The notes: generated by a model not told the origin, from the letters alone. A stretch of DNA of 64,000 nucleotides from Emydura subglobosa (GCA_007922225.1 ML680053.1:5820164-5884163); one strand, 5' to 3'; shown: positions 1-11,572, numbered from the stretch's first letter. A program made the numbers and translations.

Positions 1-231
1 AGCCTGCAGGGCATGGGCGACCTTAAGTAGCAAACAACTTGCTGGATACAGTGAGACCACAGGGAATTCACAGCCAGGCTGCTCCCCGCGGGCACGTTTC
101 CAGAGCATGAGCCTTTGCTGTGAGCCTGCAACAGCCACGATGCGCTGGCTGATAGAATGAGCGAACCGTTATGTTGTGGATTACACTGCAAGCTGCCCTT
201 TCAAACTGGCTTTGGTTAAAGGCGAGAGCCC

Positions 232-462
232 TGCATTTACAGCACCTTCCTTCTGAGTGTCAAAGCACTGTACAGACAGCGACCAGCAGAGCGTCACAGC
301 ACCTCTGTGGGGCCTATAAGCATTCATCATCAGTTACACCCAGGGAAACTGAGGCACGGAGCGGTTAAGTGACTTCCTCAAGAGAACCAATGGCAAAGCG
401 AGGAAGATCATCCAGGAGTCCTGCCTCCTTGCGCTCTGCTTTGAATGCTAGATAACGCTGCC
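232..462 (-). repeat. tRNA-derived/MIR-like SINE fragment, reverse orientation
   Basis: The + strand carries 'gggaaactgaggcacgg' followed by 'ggttaagtgacttcctcaag' and 'ccaggagtcctgcctcc'. These are the reverse complement of the SINE core and of its 5' 'ggactcctgg' region. An open frame over it is a chance frame. Confidence 0.7.
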
Positions 463-1140
463 TGTTGAGTTTAGATCTAAAGCTTGGGACCCAGAGTCTG
501 CTGTGGAGGTTTTACGATCGAACCCTGAGAGGTCCCACCTCCAGCACAGTTTAGAGCAGTCTCAGGGGTTGCTCTAACTTGCACCCAGCTGCCTACGGCC
601 CGAAAAGGCTGTGGTAGCTGCTGGAAATAGCTGGAGCTCCATGACAAGGCCACCCTGCTTCCCCAAGAATGCCCCCAACATGCATACTGGGACCATAGTG
701 TACTTAGAGTGGCTCTGTGCCAGCTGGGAAATCCCCCTATCTGGGGGTAATTGACTAGCCTCCAGAAAGGGCCTCCAGCACAGCAGAGAAAAGAACGAAG
801 GGCTGATTTTATCCATTTAATTTCAGGGGTAAATGAGGCATGAGTATAAACAGTGAATGTCAGTGGGAATTACACCAGACATCGCTCTGACATTCCTCTG
901 ACTTTCCTCATTGCAAAGAAAATGACGCCAGCATTTATGCCCCAAACTATCAGACGTTATTCTGTCTCCTCCTAACAGAACACGTGTGCACAGAGGCTGA
1001 TATTCTGATCTAGGGACCCCTGTTATTCAGGAAGTATTTGGATGTCTGATTTTGAATCCCCCAAAGCTTCTCTTTTCCCTGATTTTGCAGAGCTACGATT
1101 TCTTTTTTCTCCCATGCCCTGGGAGCAGGGGAGGGGACTG
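463..1140. other. No feature recognised
   Basis: Unique-looking non-coding sequence. The short reverse frame at 574-816 has no recognisable domain or splice context. Confidence 0.5.
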
Positions 1141-1149
1141 CTACCATCA

Positions 1150-1256
1150 GGAATTTCATTAACTTCTAGATAATACCCAGTCCTGCCTCAGTGCAGAGGA
1201 CCGGACTAGAGGATCTACTGAGGTCCCTTTCAGTCCTACATTTCTGTGATTCCCTT
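1150..1256 (+). mobile_element. CR1 LINE 3'-end fragment
   Basis: The stretch 'ggactagaggatctactgaggtccctttcagtcctacatttctgtgattc' follows the layout of an amniote CR1 3' UTR end (ctagatgatc...aggtcccttccagccctacatttctatgattc). Only the last ~100 bp are present, the usual 5' truncation of CR1. Confidence 0.75.
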
Positions 1257-2120
1257 TGAGATCTCCAGATTATCATCGTCTCTCCTCTCCCGGCCTCCAG
1301 CGAGAATCAGTGATAGGATCTCAGCTCCCCTCCCTAAAAGCCAGGGGAAACAGTCCTAGACATTTTTAACTCATTGGTGAAGGACAAAGGGGTGGGGGGA
1401 TCGCCAGAGATCCTAAGGGTAGGAACAAAGAATTTGAGGGTGAGCACTGGATTTCCTTGTGGGGGGCTGAGGCTCTTGTCTTCAGAAGGAAGTGGAGATG
1501 TCTTCCTGACCCATTGGAGCAACGGGGAAAACACACATCTGCACATTGTAGGGCTCCTCTTGGGGTAATGCAGTAAAGCAACATAAAGACAAGATGCTTT
1601 GCTACCCAACCACCTACCACTGGCCTTTGCTTTCCTCCAGTTCAGAGGCGCTTGGCGCGCAGAGCATCCTGCTTTGCTTCAGCATTTCCACGCATGTGAG
1701 AAGTAAGTTGGTAAACTGGAATAAGGTACAGCCAGACGAAGGACAAGGTAGTGATGGATGATCCTCAAAAGGCTAAAGATCTGAGCCCATACAACCTGCT
1801 CCACCAAAGTCAGTGGCAATGCACATGTCCCCCACTCTCTTCAAAGGGAACGGGATGAGGTGCTCAGTTTTGATAGGCTTTGGAGTCTATCTGGATCTCT
1901 TGAGATGGCAAAACTGGTCTGGAAATATGACAAGGATTCTGCTCCTTCCTGTTTCCAGGAGGTGAGACTAGGCTTTCTGGACCAAATGCTTCTAGCTCTG
2001 GCCTGAAGCTGGTTATTAAAAGGTCCAGAGAAACTGCATACATTGAGAAGGAAAACGTGTTGGAGAGATGCTGCCAGCTTGGGTTAGGCCCAGAGATATC
2101 TTCTGTAAAAACAAAGGGCA
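1257..2120. other. No feature recognised
   Basis: Opposite-strand open frames overlap at 1334-1620 without any recognisable protein similarity. The sequence appears non-coding. Confidence 0.5.
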
Positions 2121-2190
2121 AGATCCTCGGCGGGTGTAAATCAGCATAGCTCTATTGACACCAATAATGATTTGCACCAGCTGAGGATTT
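2121..2190. repeat. 'cggtgtaaatcagcatagctc' repeat, short copy
   Basis: Carries 'gatcctcggcgggtgtaaa', a variant of a dispersed unit (bowl 'gtgtaaatc..aactccattgac..caatgga') seen again near 2.77, 14.2, 14.8, 17.3, 17.55, 23.3, 42.6, 51.4, 60.9 and 61.67 kb. Confidence 0.5.
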
Positions 2191-2204
2191 CCAAAGCCCT
2201 AGAC

Positions 2205-2454
2205 CAGTGTTTCTCAATTAAATTTGGCCACGGAACCCTTTTGAACTCCATAAATAATTGCGGAACCCCCCAAACTCTTAACAGTCTTCAAATGTTGAAA
2301 TAAGCAAAGGTCAGCATTTCTCACTTAAATTACACTTACACTGGATACCCTCCACTGGAAAATCCGAGACATCTTCCCTTTTTTGGCAGCACGGAGAACA
2401 GCTGCTCGCGGAACCCTAACAGTGTTCCCGCGGAACCCCAATTGAGAAACACTG
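2205..2454. mobile_element. Non-autonomous hAT element (MITE), 250 bp, with target duplication
   Basis: Ends are perfect 15-bp inverted repeats 'cagtgtttctcaatt' and 'aattgagaaacactg'. They are flanked by the 8-bp direct repeats ccctagac (2197-2204) and ctctagac (2455-2462), matching at 7 of 8 bases. A 'cagtg.ttctcaa' end with an 8-bp duplication is typical of hAT transposons. There is no coding capacity inside. Further hAT-type copies lie at 9.76, 21.34 and 21.92 kb. Confidence 0.88.
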
Positions 2455-2765
2455 CTCTAGACCAACAGCGCTGTGTCAGTGAAATGTCCCTGAAGTCACG
2501 TTTCCCAGTTAGATTGAAAACACTTCCCCTGAGATGCCGCAGCCGAAACATGGTGGCGCTGGGCTCATGGCGATAGCCAGGGTGTGACAGTGATTAGAAA
2601 CACTTTGGGAAACCTCACCGGGCCAGAAGCCAAAGTCCAAACCTTCAGTTCATCCCCACTCCCCAAACTGAAAAAACCAGACAAACGCCACAGCATGAAG
2701 CACATTGGAATCTGGCATTGGCGGCCTCTGCACAGTGCTGTGTACATCCCTGGTGCTCTTTCAAT

Positions 2766-2945
2766 ACCAGCGCCGCACCAGGTATAAATCAGCTTTATGG
2801 GGAACCAGCCCATAATATCTAACCGCTCATATGCACTGAAAAAGCCTTTAACAATTCTTGACCAGGCCCTCGGCTGGTCTAAATGGGAATAACTCCATTG
2901 GCTCCGCTATGCATATTGCCAGCTCAGGATTTCTTTTTCCACAGG
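2766..2945. repeat. 'ggtataaatcag ... aactccattggctcc' dispersed repeat
   Basis: Two similar halves: 'caccaggtataaatcagc' near the start and 'ggaataactccattggctcc' near the end, followed by 'agctcaggatttc'. This looks like the dispersed 'gtgtaaatcagca..ctccattga' turtle repeat. It is not coding. Confidence 0.45.
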
Positions 2946-3293
2946 AATCTTGGCAGGCCACTGATCCATTTGCCGACACTATCGATATTTGAAAAGTATT
3001 TCAAAAGGCAGCGGCCCTCTTCCCCCTTCATGTATTATTAAGATCCCTGTTGGTTAATGTATGAAGGCCAGGCAGCACTTTGCATTAGAAGATGACCTCT
3101 TTGCTAACCCACTTAAACATGTTGCACTCAGAAGTAAAGACAACAGGAGCACTGAAGCAAAAAAGACGCCAGTGTCAGCATGAAACATCCTCATGTGGCC
3201 CTGGCCAGACAGCTCAAGGATGGAGGTGCCGAGATTCATTGGCATGAGTGGATGACAGATGCTACCTACGTGAGTAGGAAGCTAATACAGGGA

Positions 3294-3634
3294 GGAAGGA
3301 TGGCCTAGAAGTGTGAGAAGTGGCCTTGTGCTTGGAGGACCTCGCTGCAAGTTCCTGCTTCACCTCAAGCTTCCTGGGTGCCTTTGGACAAGATACTTAG
3401 GGCTAGATTTTTAAAGGTAGCTAGGCACCAAGAGGAGTTAGAAACTAGGTGCTTCTGAAAATTGCACCTGTGCACATCATTAGCCATCAAAATACCTTTA
3501 GAAATCTGGCCATCAGTCTCTCTCTCGTTCATTTCCCCATCTGTAATATAGGGATAACAGCACTTTTCAAGCCTGCCCGGGTGTTGTAAAGTGCTCAGAT
3601 ACTGTAGGAACGAAGGCCAGATAAGTACTGTAAG
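3294..3634 (+). repeat. SINE copy interrupted by a second repeat
   Basis: The SINE head 'aggaaggatggcctagaag', the 'cttcctgggtgcctttggacaag' core, the 'tttccccatctgtaatat' segment and the 'gtgctcagatactgtagg...ataagtact' tail are in order on the + strand. Between the core and the 'tctctctc' segment about 108 bp (3405-3512) of a different repeat is inserted. Confidence 0.75.
3405..3512. repeat. 'gatttttaaaggtagctaggcacc' dispersed repeat inside a SINE
   Basis: The unit starts 'ctagatttttaaaggtagc' and ends 'ctttagaaatctggcc', with the partial inverted ends expected of a small non-autonomous element. Related copies lie at 11.64-11.80, 30.83-30.95 and 62.99-63.16 kb. Confidence 0.55.
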
Positions 3635-4029
3635 TAAGACATCATAGTATTATTTGCCTTCAGTGCATCTAGTACAAAACCCAGCAGCAAGACTTCTCAG
3701 CAACTCAGGCTGTTGAGAGCACAGCACCCCGGCGTTCTGTCCCCTCCGCTGGCTTCCTACAGGACATGGCATCAAGTTTACGTGTATGAGTTTTTCAAAA
3801 CCTTTGTGTTGCTTACAATGTGTCTTTACTAGACTTCTCAGATGATTGCCATTAATTCCACGAACTTAATGGGTTTGTGAAGGTTCATGAGGACACCGGG
3901 CTTTAAAAACTTCATACACAAAACTCCTGTCCTCTCAGAGGGAGAGAAATGGAGAGGAAATCTGACATGACGGGTGCTGATCCTTCTGTTTATTCTTAAG
4001 CCTGCAAGAATAAACAGAACACAGTACAA

Positions 4030-4262
4030 CAACCAGAATAGAAAACTGGCCTGAACACAGGACGAGGACCAGGCATTATTGAGCTCTTATCTTGGCTATG
4101 ACACAAACTTCTGTGGCCTTGGGCAGATCTCTTAACCTCTCTGGTCCTCAATTTCCTCCCTCTCAAACCCGGATACCAACCCTTTCCTACCTCAGAGGGG
4201 TGTTGCAAAGTTGATTTTGCTGATGTTTGCAAAGCACTTTGAGCAGGGAAAAGTACTCAGTA
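4030..4262 (+). repeat. SINE copy
   Basis: Contains 'ttctgtggccttgggcag', 'aacctctctggtcctcaattt', 'cctacctcagaggggtgttgc' and 'caaagcactttgagc', which correspond in order to the SINE core and tail on the + strand. Confidence 0.75.
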
Positions 4263-6835
4263 TTGCTCTGGGATGGGCTGAGAATTACTTCTCTGCCTGA
4301 AATATTTCTGTGAGCTGGGAGGCAGCAAAGGGGTGGGAACCCGAACCCGCAGCTGAGAAGCATGGAAGGAGGAGACGCTGAGTTTTACAGCAGCATGCAT
4401 TTAGTCATTCCTCCAGCCGGGAGGAGGACTGGCGGAAAAGAAGATTTTGAGATATATTTACGGTGCTAAATCATGTCTGGAACCGGTACTGGGGTGGGGA
4501 TGCAGCATCTGGGCTAGGAAGGCCAGAAGGAAGCACTCTTCATGGATAACATTATGAAGGATCTGACCGGGTGAGCCACAGGCTGCTCTCCAAGGATCCA
4601 GCAGGACACCTGGGTTTTCATAGCAAGGAAGATGCTCTCCGAGGGAGCTGGAGTCAAGTGCTTCACTGATGCTAGCTGTTCCCGGGCTGCCGGCTGGGTA
4701 GCAGCTTTTGTGGACTGCCACTTTGTGGGCTAGCATGGACTCTATGTGGAGGGGCATTGACCAGACCTCTGAAGGGAGCCCTAGCCCTGTTTTCTCACCT
4801 CGGAGGATTCAGCATGGCAGATTGACCTTGCCTTGCAGGTGGCAGGAGCGGATTCCTACCCAGGAGAGGCAGATGATCTGCACCGCCGTGCAGGAGACTT
4901 GGAGTAAATTGCCACTGGCAGGTGTGAGATGGACCCTGAGGTGTCTCACTGGTAAAAATGGCAGAGAGGGTGGCTGTAGCCAGGGGCTGAACCAGAAAGG
5001 AGGGACGCGCGTGTGCTCTGCAGACAATTCAGGAAGAGCCGCCCCATTCCCAGCCTTCCCCTATTTATGGCATTCCCTGTTTCCCTGACTCTGAACTCAC
5101 TGACACATGTTTTACAGCAGCGTAACGCCATGCTCTTCAATGCAATTATTCCTGGCTGACATCAGCATAAGTGAGGCAAGAATCACGGTCCAGGTGCAGA
5201 ACAGCTAACAGCCTTTATGCAGCCAGAGCATCAATACACTTCCTCCCAGCGTTCCTGGGGGTTAATTAGCTTTTGCAGATTCCTCCCGTGACAGGCACTA
5301 TTATATGTATCAGTCACAGAAGGTAGCTCTGTGGACACGTAGAAATATGCGGCAGGGATGCGGCTTGACTGCAGGGCGCTGCCCAGGCAGCGGGGTGAAT
5401 GGAAGTAAAGCAGACAGCTCTGGGCTCACCGAACTGCAGATTCCTTAGTTCATCATCACTGTCAGCGTATCCAGCTGATGGCCATTTTTGTGTGTGTCGT
5501 GTTTTCTGTAGCTGCAGTGTTGACTGTGTCACCAGCTGCAGCCTTCCTTGGGGAGCAGAGCTCTCTCTGAGGTTTGTTCCAGCCAGGCCCCATTTGGTGC
5601 ACTGTTTGGCACTGACGCAAACATCTGGAGCTGTGTGAATGACTGGACGTTGCACACTGGCAAGCGGCAGTGGGGTAGCAGGTAGTGCAGCCCACTGACA
5701 AGCCAGGAAGGAGCATTGCGGAGAGCTGCCTAAGGAGTGTGTGTTGATTCTACCATTGAAATGTCCTTTTCTAGCAATGAATGCTCAAGTGGTTTCAGCA
5801 GCTGAGTAAATAGACCTGAGCTGAAACCCAGTTTAGATTCTTCCTCTGCCTACCTACATCCATCCTCCCTCCCTCCAGAGAGGATGAGCAACTACAGCTT
5901 TGTTGTTCCCACACCATCAACATGATCACGCTGGGAAAATATACAGGGAACTCCTGTTCCTTCAGTAGGGGGTCTGTGTGAGACCCATAGGCTTTTATAC
6001 CGCGGTTACAAGAGCGCAGGGAATCAGAAGAAAGTACTTGGTAGTCACTAAGCATTCTCAGTTGCTCGTTGAAGGCAGTGAGGAAGTTGCCATTAAGGGC
6101 AGTTCTACTGTCTCTACATTCCCTTAGCCAACCAGAGCTCAGGGGTGAGGGACAGGCTGCAGGAGCTGGCGGGAGTTCCCATTGGACTCGGCTGGATGCC
6201 TGAGTTTGGGAATGTGCCTGCTGCCTGGGGTGGGTAACATTTTGGCTATAAGTGAGTGTTATCTCAGTCTTTACCTACTAGTGAAGTTCTGGGTCAAGAT
6301 AATGCACTGCCCACCAGCATGTCACTTAAGGACCTAGAGGGAGAGCTGAGGGCGTGGGCAGACGAGCGGGCGGGCGGTGGCGGGCAACTTGGATTATCCT
6401 TAGAAGCTAAAGAGTCTGTGGAAATTACATTTAGCTATTGGCTAATTGCTTTACTTGGGGGTTCGATCTCAGTGCATGAGGAAAAGAACAGAAGCAGAGC
6501 TCAGTGAGGACATGTAAATAAATCCCTTATCAGACAAGGCTCTGCACACTTCCCTTCCCTCTCCACCCACCTGCGTGCAAGGGGAGTATCTGGAGAGCAG
6601 GAACTGTGCTCCCCATTAGACCCGGACCCCAGATGCAGCTACGTCTCCCTTGGCTGAGCAGGAGAGTGGGAGCAGGGGTGCAGCCTTCCTCCCCAGATTC
6701 AAGTGAGGAAGACCAATCTAGATCTAGACCATAAGAAGGAAAGACTGTTTTTAAGCAGTAATGCCCAATGGTTGTTTAATAGGTAGCCTGGCTTTGCACA
6801 GAGTGCTCCTATTCCTGCAGAGTTAGTGCCTGTCA
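4263..6835. other. Long stretch with no gene or clear repeat
   Basis: Several frames of 80-126 codons overlap each other on opposite strands around 4458-5140 and 5314-5716. None shows a domain, a signal peptide or plausible splice sites. Chance open frames are expected in moderately GC-rich DNA. I see no recognised feature. Confidence 0.5.
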
Positions 6836-6839
6836 CTAA

Positions 6840-7272
6840 GATTCAGTGCTGGGCACCTCAATCCCACATAAGTGTCAATAAACAGGTGGACGTTCCAAAA
6901 AGAGCAACACAAAATATGCCTGAGGGGCCAGAGAGACTGGTTTGATGAGCTAATATGCTTAGCTTGGTAAACAACAACGTAGCAGGGACATGATGACTGT
7001 CTACGAGTATTTGCATGGTGCAAACACTAAGGAGAAAGAGACGTGGTTTAGGTTGGTACAAGACACTAGAGTGACGAAGAATGGGGTGGAAGTGAGCAAA
7101 GGAGAATTCAGGCTGAGTCTCAGGACTTTTCCTATCAGTGAGCTCTGTTAGAGTGTGGAATAGTCTCCCACGGGAAATAGTGGATGCTTTGTCTCGTGAA
7201 CCATTTAAAGTTAGACAGGACGCACCAATAGGCTATAGGGAACAATCCTTCTTTGACAGTGGGGTTGACTAG
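6840..7272 (+). mobile_element. CR1 LINE fragment (end of ORF2 and start of 3' UTR), degenerate
   Basis: Matches the order of the CR1 ORF2 C-terminus at DNA level: 'gacatgatgactgtctacgag', the lysine-rich 'ggagaattcaggctgag' part, 'gagtgtggaatagtctccca' and 'agtggatgctttgtctc'. Frameshifts and stops break it throughout. The corresponding protein part is seen more cleanly on the minus strand at 58.9-59.3 kb. Confidence 0.75.
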
Positions 7273-7273
7273 A

Positions 7274-7352
7274 TTTTCCTGCGAAAATGTCGTCTTGTCG
7301 GAAAAAAACGATTTTCCATCCAAAAAACGTTTTGATAGAAAATTTTCAACCA
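7274..7352. repeat. Low-complexity 'gaaaattttc' repeat
   Basis: Alternating A-rich and T-rich blocks ('ggaaaaaaacgattttcc', 'gatagaaaattttcaaccag') give a quasi-palindromic sequence. Similar blocks occur at 21.82, 22.18, 27.48, 52.98, 53.33 and 59.34 kb. Confidence 0.6.
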
Positions 7353-7584
7353 GCCCGAACTGTTATACTTTGGCTCTAGAGCTGAGCTGAAAGACAGCCT
7401 CCTTCCCCACAGTAAACTGGGAAACTTAATTTAATATAGACCTAGAATAGGTCCCTGCTTTCTAATTCTATTTGCTATACACATTTCTACAGTGCCCGTT
7501 GCTGCAGTAGCTGGTCACAGAGTGACACAAAATCATTTCCCTGGCTCTTTTGTGTGTTAAGAAAGAGAGAGTTTCAAAGCGTTT

Positions 7585-7690
7585 TAGGGTTGTAAGCTCA
7601 GGGACTACTCTGTGTTTGTATGACGCTTAGCGCAACGGGCCCCTTGATCCTAAGGCTGTACTGTAATAACCATGATGAACAGGCAACTCT
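7585..7690 (+). repeat. SINE tail fragment
   Basis: 'gtaagctcagggactactctgtgtttgtatgacgcttagcgcaacgggcccc' follows the SINE tail layout (gggactgtctct..tgtttgtacagcacctagcacaatggggccc), with substitutions. Confidence 0.7.
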
Positions 7691-8194
7691 GAATTTCAGC
7701 ATGACTAATTATTTAAAATCTAGTGGTACTAATCCCGCTTTGATTTAATCCCCCTGTAGCACCACTGCACCTTCTTGAAAGGGAGGATTTAAATTTAGAA
7801 TTGTTGGTTGCATGTTAATAGACTGTAGAACTGGAAATAAATCTCACTTAGCCTGGAAATGTCTTTGGTTTCACAGCCATAAGTGCCTGCCTTTTTTAGT
7901 AGAACTAAATATCTGGTTTCTATAGTTATTCCAATAAGTCCTCAGTGATCTTTATTTTTAAATCTGCATAACATTTGCTTGAATAGCAGGGCTGGGTTTG
8001 TGACAGTGGTGGAGTCTGGGCTGCGGAGGGGGGGATGTTAAAAATAAATCTAAGAGCAATAAGAAAACCTTATTCCAAATGCCGCACTGTGCCAAGCTCC
8101 AGAAAGGTTAGATGGTAAATACGATTAGTTTTTAGATGCTGCAGGGAGTTGGACGAAGAGTGAAAAAGGGCCTGGAACTAACAACTGCTAAGAT
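7691..8194. other. AT-rich stretch, nothing recognised
   Basis: No open frame of note and no recognised repeat. Includes the purine-rich run 'gctgcggagggggggatg' near 8020. Confidence 0.5.
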
Positions 8195-8425
8195 AATAAT
8201 GAGGCTCTGTCCTGCTAATCTGATGTTCTCCAAGAACTTTGTAAGCATTAATCAGTCATCGTGCCAATGGGATAGGTGGGTATCTTTAGCCCTATTCTTC
8301 AGAAGAACACACTGAGGCACAGAGAGGTTAAGGGGTTGGTCCAAAGACACACATTAAGGAAGCTGTGTACTGCCAAGCAAGAGACCCCAGGACTTCTGGT
8401 GAGTCTCAGCCAGGACTCAGATCTG
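8195..8425 (-). repeat. MIR-like SINE, reverse orientation
   Basis: 'cactgaggcacagagaggtta' followed by 'aggggttggtccaaagacacac', 'gagaccccaggacttctgg' and, upstream, 'ctccaagaactttgtaagca', all the reverse complement of the MIR/SINE module order. Confidence 0.75.
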
Positions 8426-9760
8426 GGTAGCTTTTGTTTATCCATGGTTCTCTCTAGAACAGAGATAAGAGCGTGTCTGTAATACAGAACGCAGAACTGC
8501 CCTTGTTCTAAGGAGAGTTTAAACCGCTTGATACAAAATAGAGCAGCAATATCAATCTCCCAGCAGCTTGCCTTCCAAGGTCCTGCTTATTTTTCCAACA
8601 GCAACGCTCAGGAAAGCCTTATTACCCAGAGCCTAATAAATCAGATCTCAGTCCTTAGACAACGTTCACCCATGATCCACGGTGGAAGAAGGAAATTAAA
8701 GGTGACCTGTATGGCTTTGACAAGGTATGATTCTTCTCGTCCATTTATAATTTATTGTAAATTAATGAAATGATGGCTGCGAGAACTAAAGCGGGTTTGA
8801 ATTCCGCCAGCGCTCCAAGACGAGGGGATTTAGGGACAGAAAAGCGCATACAGGCGGAAATAAGTTTGGTGTAAGACAAGTCCAAGAAATCAGCTCTCTG
8901 TGTAACAGCAGCCTGCCCTTCAGGCCTGGTCAGACAACGCCAGACTTCTGATGTCACGTTTCTAGCTTGTGTTTCATTGGCTGACTGGGTTGGCCATCGC
9001 TCAGTATTGCGCAAAGACGTCCTGCTCACGTTGTTGAATCGAGCTTCTTCGTAAAGCCACTTTGTTTCTCTTAGTTTATCATTAATCCAGATGCAGATGG
9101 GAACATCGCCATGTCAAGTGGACAGCTGGGAGGGAGGAGTCACTGTTGTACAACAGATCACTGTTGTAAGGTTTCTGTCTCTGCTGGGATGGATGTATGC
9201 CAGCCAGGACAGCTAGTTGTTATGCCTATTTTGTGCCGAAGACCGAGGGCTCAGATGAACAGAGAGGGCTCTTCTGTAGCCATATACCAAATGGACCCCA
9301 GGGGAGTAGCATGGGAAATGAAAACATAATGGCAAGATTACAATGGGAAGATTCTTGTATCAGCCTTTAAAGGCCTAGGTACCTACTCATAGAGAGATGT
9401 CGCACATGACACGTCTCTTCCTTCGCTTTAGATCTGTTTATCTTACATGCACAAACAGGCGGGAATTCATTTTAGTTTGGATGTGGAAGGTTGAATCTTT
9501 AATTAAATTGCCCCCAAGAGGGGGAGGGGAAAGGTTTCTGGATGACTCAAAGCTTATGGACCTTTTGACCTGAGTGATGTGAAGGGCCCTTGAGTTGCCC
9601 ACAGCTGAATCTTCAGTTGATCGCTGAATGTGCGAAGTGCACAGTAAAGTGGGACCGACCCATTCCTTGCTGGACACCCCCCCGACTGAGATCAGAGACG
9701 CCTTAGCAGTGGATCTGCTGGGTGGGAAGGGGCCGTCTGCTGGTGAAGTAGTGCTCTAGG
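8426..9760. other. No gene recognised
   Basis: Non-coding. A reverse frame at 8745-9029 has no recognisable similarity. A C/EBP-like site (attgcgcaaag, about 9006-9016) and the CRE-like palindrome gacgtc directly after it are the only motifs noticed. Confidence 0.45.
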
Positions 9761-9761
9761 C

Positions 9762-10494
9762 CGATGGCTCTCACCCTTTCCAGACTACGGTACCCCTTTC
9801 AGGGGTCTGATTTGTCTTGCATATCCCCAAGTTTCACCTCCCTTTAAAAACTACTTACCTGAAAAAATCAGACCTACAGATACAGACGTGCCACAGCACC
9901 CTATTACTGAAAAATCGCTTCCTTCCTTCTCATCGTCATTGGAATATAAATATTGCGCGTACGTTTCAGTGTATAGGATAGAGAGCAGGTAAACAAATCA
10001 GTGTCTGTATGAAATTGTAGTGTGTGCTGACTTTGCTAGTGCTTTTTATGGAGCCTGTTGTAAAGCTAGGCAAAGAGCTAGCTGAGTTGATGAATCCCCT
10101 GGAAGACCTCTGAGAACCCCCAGGAGTGTGTGTACCCCCAGGGTTTTTTCGGGCCCAGTACAAACTTGTAACACTGGCCCCCCTCCCACACACGTACCAC
10201 AATTCCACGTCCCATCCATACAATCTCATGAGACTTGAGACTGCTCTAACACTGCTTCTGATTGGCTCCAGCAAATCTCACACGATCTGGACGATACGTA
10301 GATACAGGGAAATAAGTTTCTATAAACATCCTCAGGCATGATCTACAATTTAAATCTACAATTTAGCCTCAATTTTTTCCCCATGGAAATGGGGGTTGCA
10401 GCCTGGGCCTGGCCCCACAGGGTCTCCAGGCCCCAGTAAAGTGTACCCTTCCCCCTCTCTACCCCCATGTAGGGGCCCTGGTAGAGAACCACTG
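9762..10494. mobile_element. Non-autonomous hAT element, about 733 bp, with imperfect target duplication
   Basis: Left end 'cgatggctctcaccctttcc' and right end 'gtagagaaccactg' form imperfect hAT-type inverted ends. Flanks are ctctaggc (9754-9761) and ctttagac (10495-10502), 6 of 8 bases identical. The interior ('gactacggtacccctttcag', 'ggtctgatttgtcttgc') matches a familiar high-copy turtle element. No transposase frame is present. Confidence 0.8.
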
Positions 10495-10774
10495 CTTTAG
10501 ACAAGCACTGATAAAGTCAGAGCCCGACAAAGGTGGGTCCACCTCATTCTCGTGTTACCTTCCCACCATCTACCATGTAATTTTCTTCTTCCACTGGGGA
10601 TGCATCTATTGAGCATGCTCATCAGACAAAACCTTGCTAATGCAAAGGGCCGCATCTGGCCCTTGGATGTGTGTGCTTGGCTCTCACCGAGATCAATGGG
10701 AACTGTGTGCTGTGCAATAGCCTAACGCAGAATCTGACCCAGAACACCAGCAATCCAAGATTAAACTACAACTC
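10495..10774. other. No feature recognised
   Basis: Non-coding spacer between the hAT element and the next SINE. Confidence 0.4.
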
Positions 10775-11055
10775 ATTTCGACGTGATTTTATGGGAGGCA
10801 GCATAGGTTGGTGGGACTGGACCAGGTGGCAGGAACTGTCGGATCTATTCCTGGCTCTGCCATTGACCCTGGGCAAATTGCTTCACTCTCCGTGCCCAAG
10901 TTTCCCCTACCCCCTTTGTCTCACGTACTTAGATTATGAACTCTTTCAGGTGGGGACTGTCTCTCACTAGATGTTTGTACAGTGCCTGGCACAATGGAGT
11001 CCCAGTCTCAGCTGACCTCTCCAGGTGTTACTGTAATACAAGTAATAAAGAGTAA
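10775..11055 (+). repeat. SINE copy, near full length
   Basis: 'ggaactgtcggatctattcctggctctgcc', 'ccctgggcaaattgcttcac', 'aactctttcaggtggggactgtctctcac' and 'tgtttgtacagtgcctggcacaatgg' follow the SINE order from core to tail, ending in 'actgtaatacaagtaataaa'. The open frames over it are not genes. Confidence 0.85.
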
Positions 11056-11354
11056 TGGATCTGAAAGGCAACCACAAATGAAAGGCAAGGAATTAAATTC
11101 CCTGCAGCCCCATTTCTGGAATGAGAGACATTCTAGGCCCAGATGCTCCTCTTGGATGCATGCATCTCAGTGGACGGCCCTGACCACATCGGTGACGGTA
11201 CTTAGGTATAGAGAATAGAATTTATCTTTTCGGGTGCTCAGAAAAGAGGAGGAAGGTGAAAACAGTTGAAACTTTCCCTGTCTGCTTCTCACAGAGCTGT
11301 CATTAAAAAAAAAGTTCTGACTAGCTCTTGTTAAAAATAACAACCCTTTCTCTG

Positions 11355-11572
11355 AATATAGCTCCATTTATCTCAGAGGTGGGGCTCAAAGCACTCCACA
11401 GCCTCAGAGCACACCTGAATGGGTAGGTAAGTTTTAGGACTGTCTTGCAGGTGGGTAACATGAAATGCAACGAAATGGAGCAATTTCCCACAGCCACGTA
11501 GGGAGACAGTGGCAGAGTCAAGAACGGAACCCAGGAGTCCTGAAACCGCGGCTCTAACCGCTAAAGCTGAAT
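11355..11572 (-). repeat. MIR-like SINE, reverse orientation
   Basis: 'gcacacctgaatgggtag', 'agccacgtagggagacagtgg' and 'aacggaacccaggagtcctg' followed by 'gctctaaccgctaaa' are the reverse complement of the SINE core and tRNA-like head. Confidence 0.75.

Noticed and set aside
4708..5088. 126-codon forward frame
   Set aside because: Antisense frames cover the same stretch; composition is that of random GC-moderate DNA.
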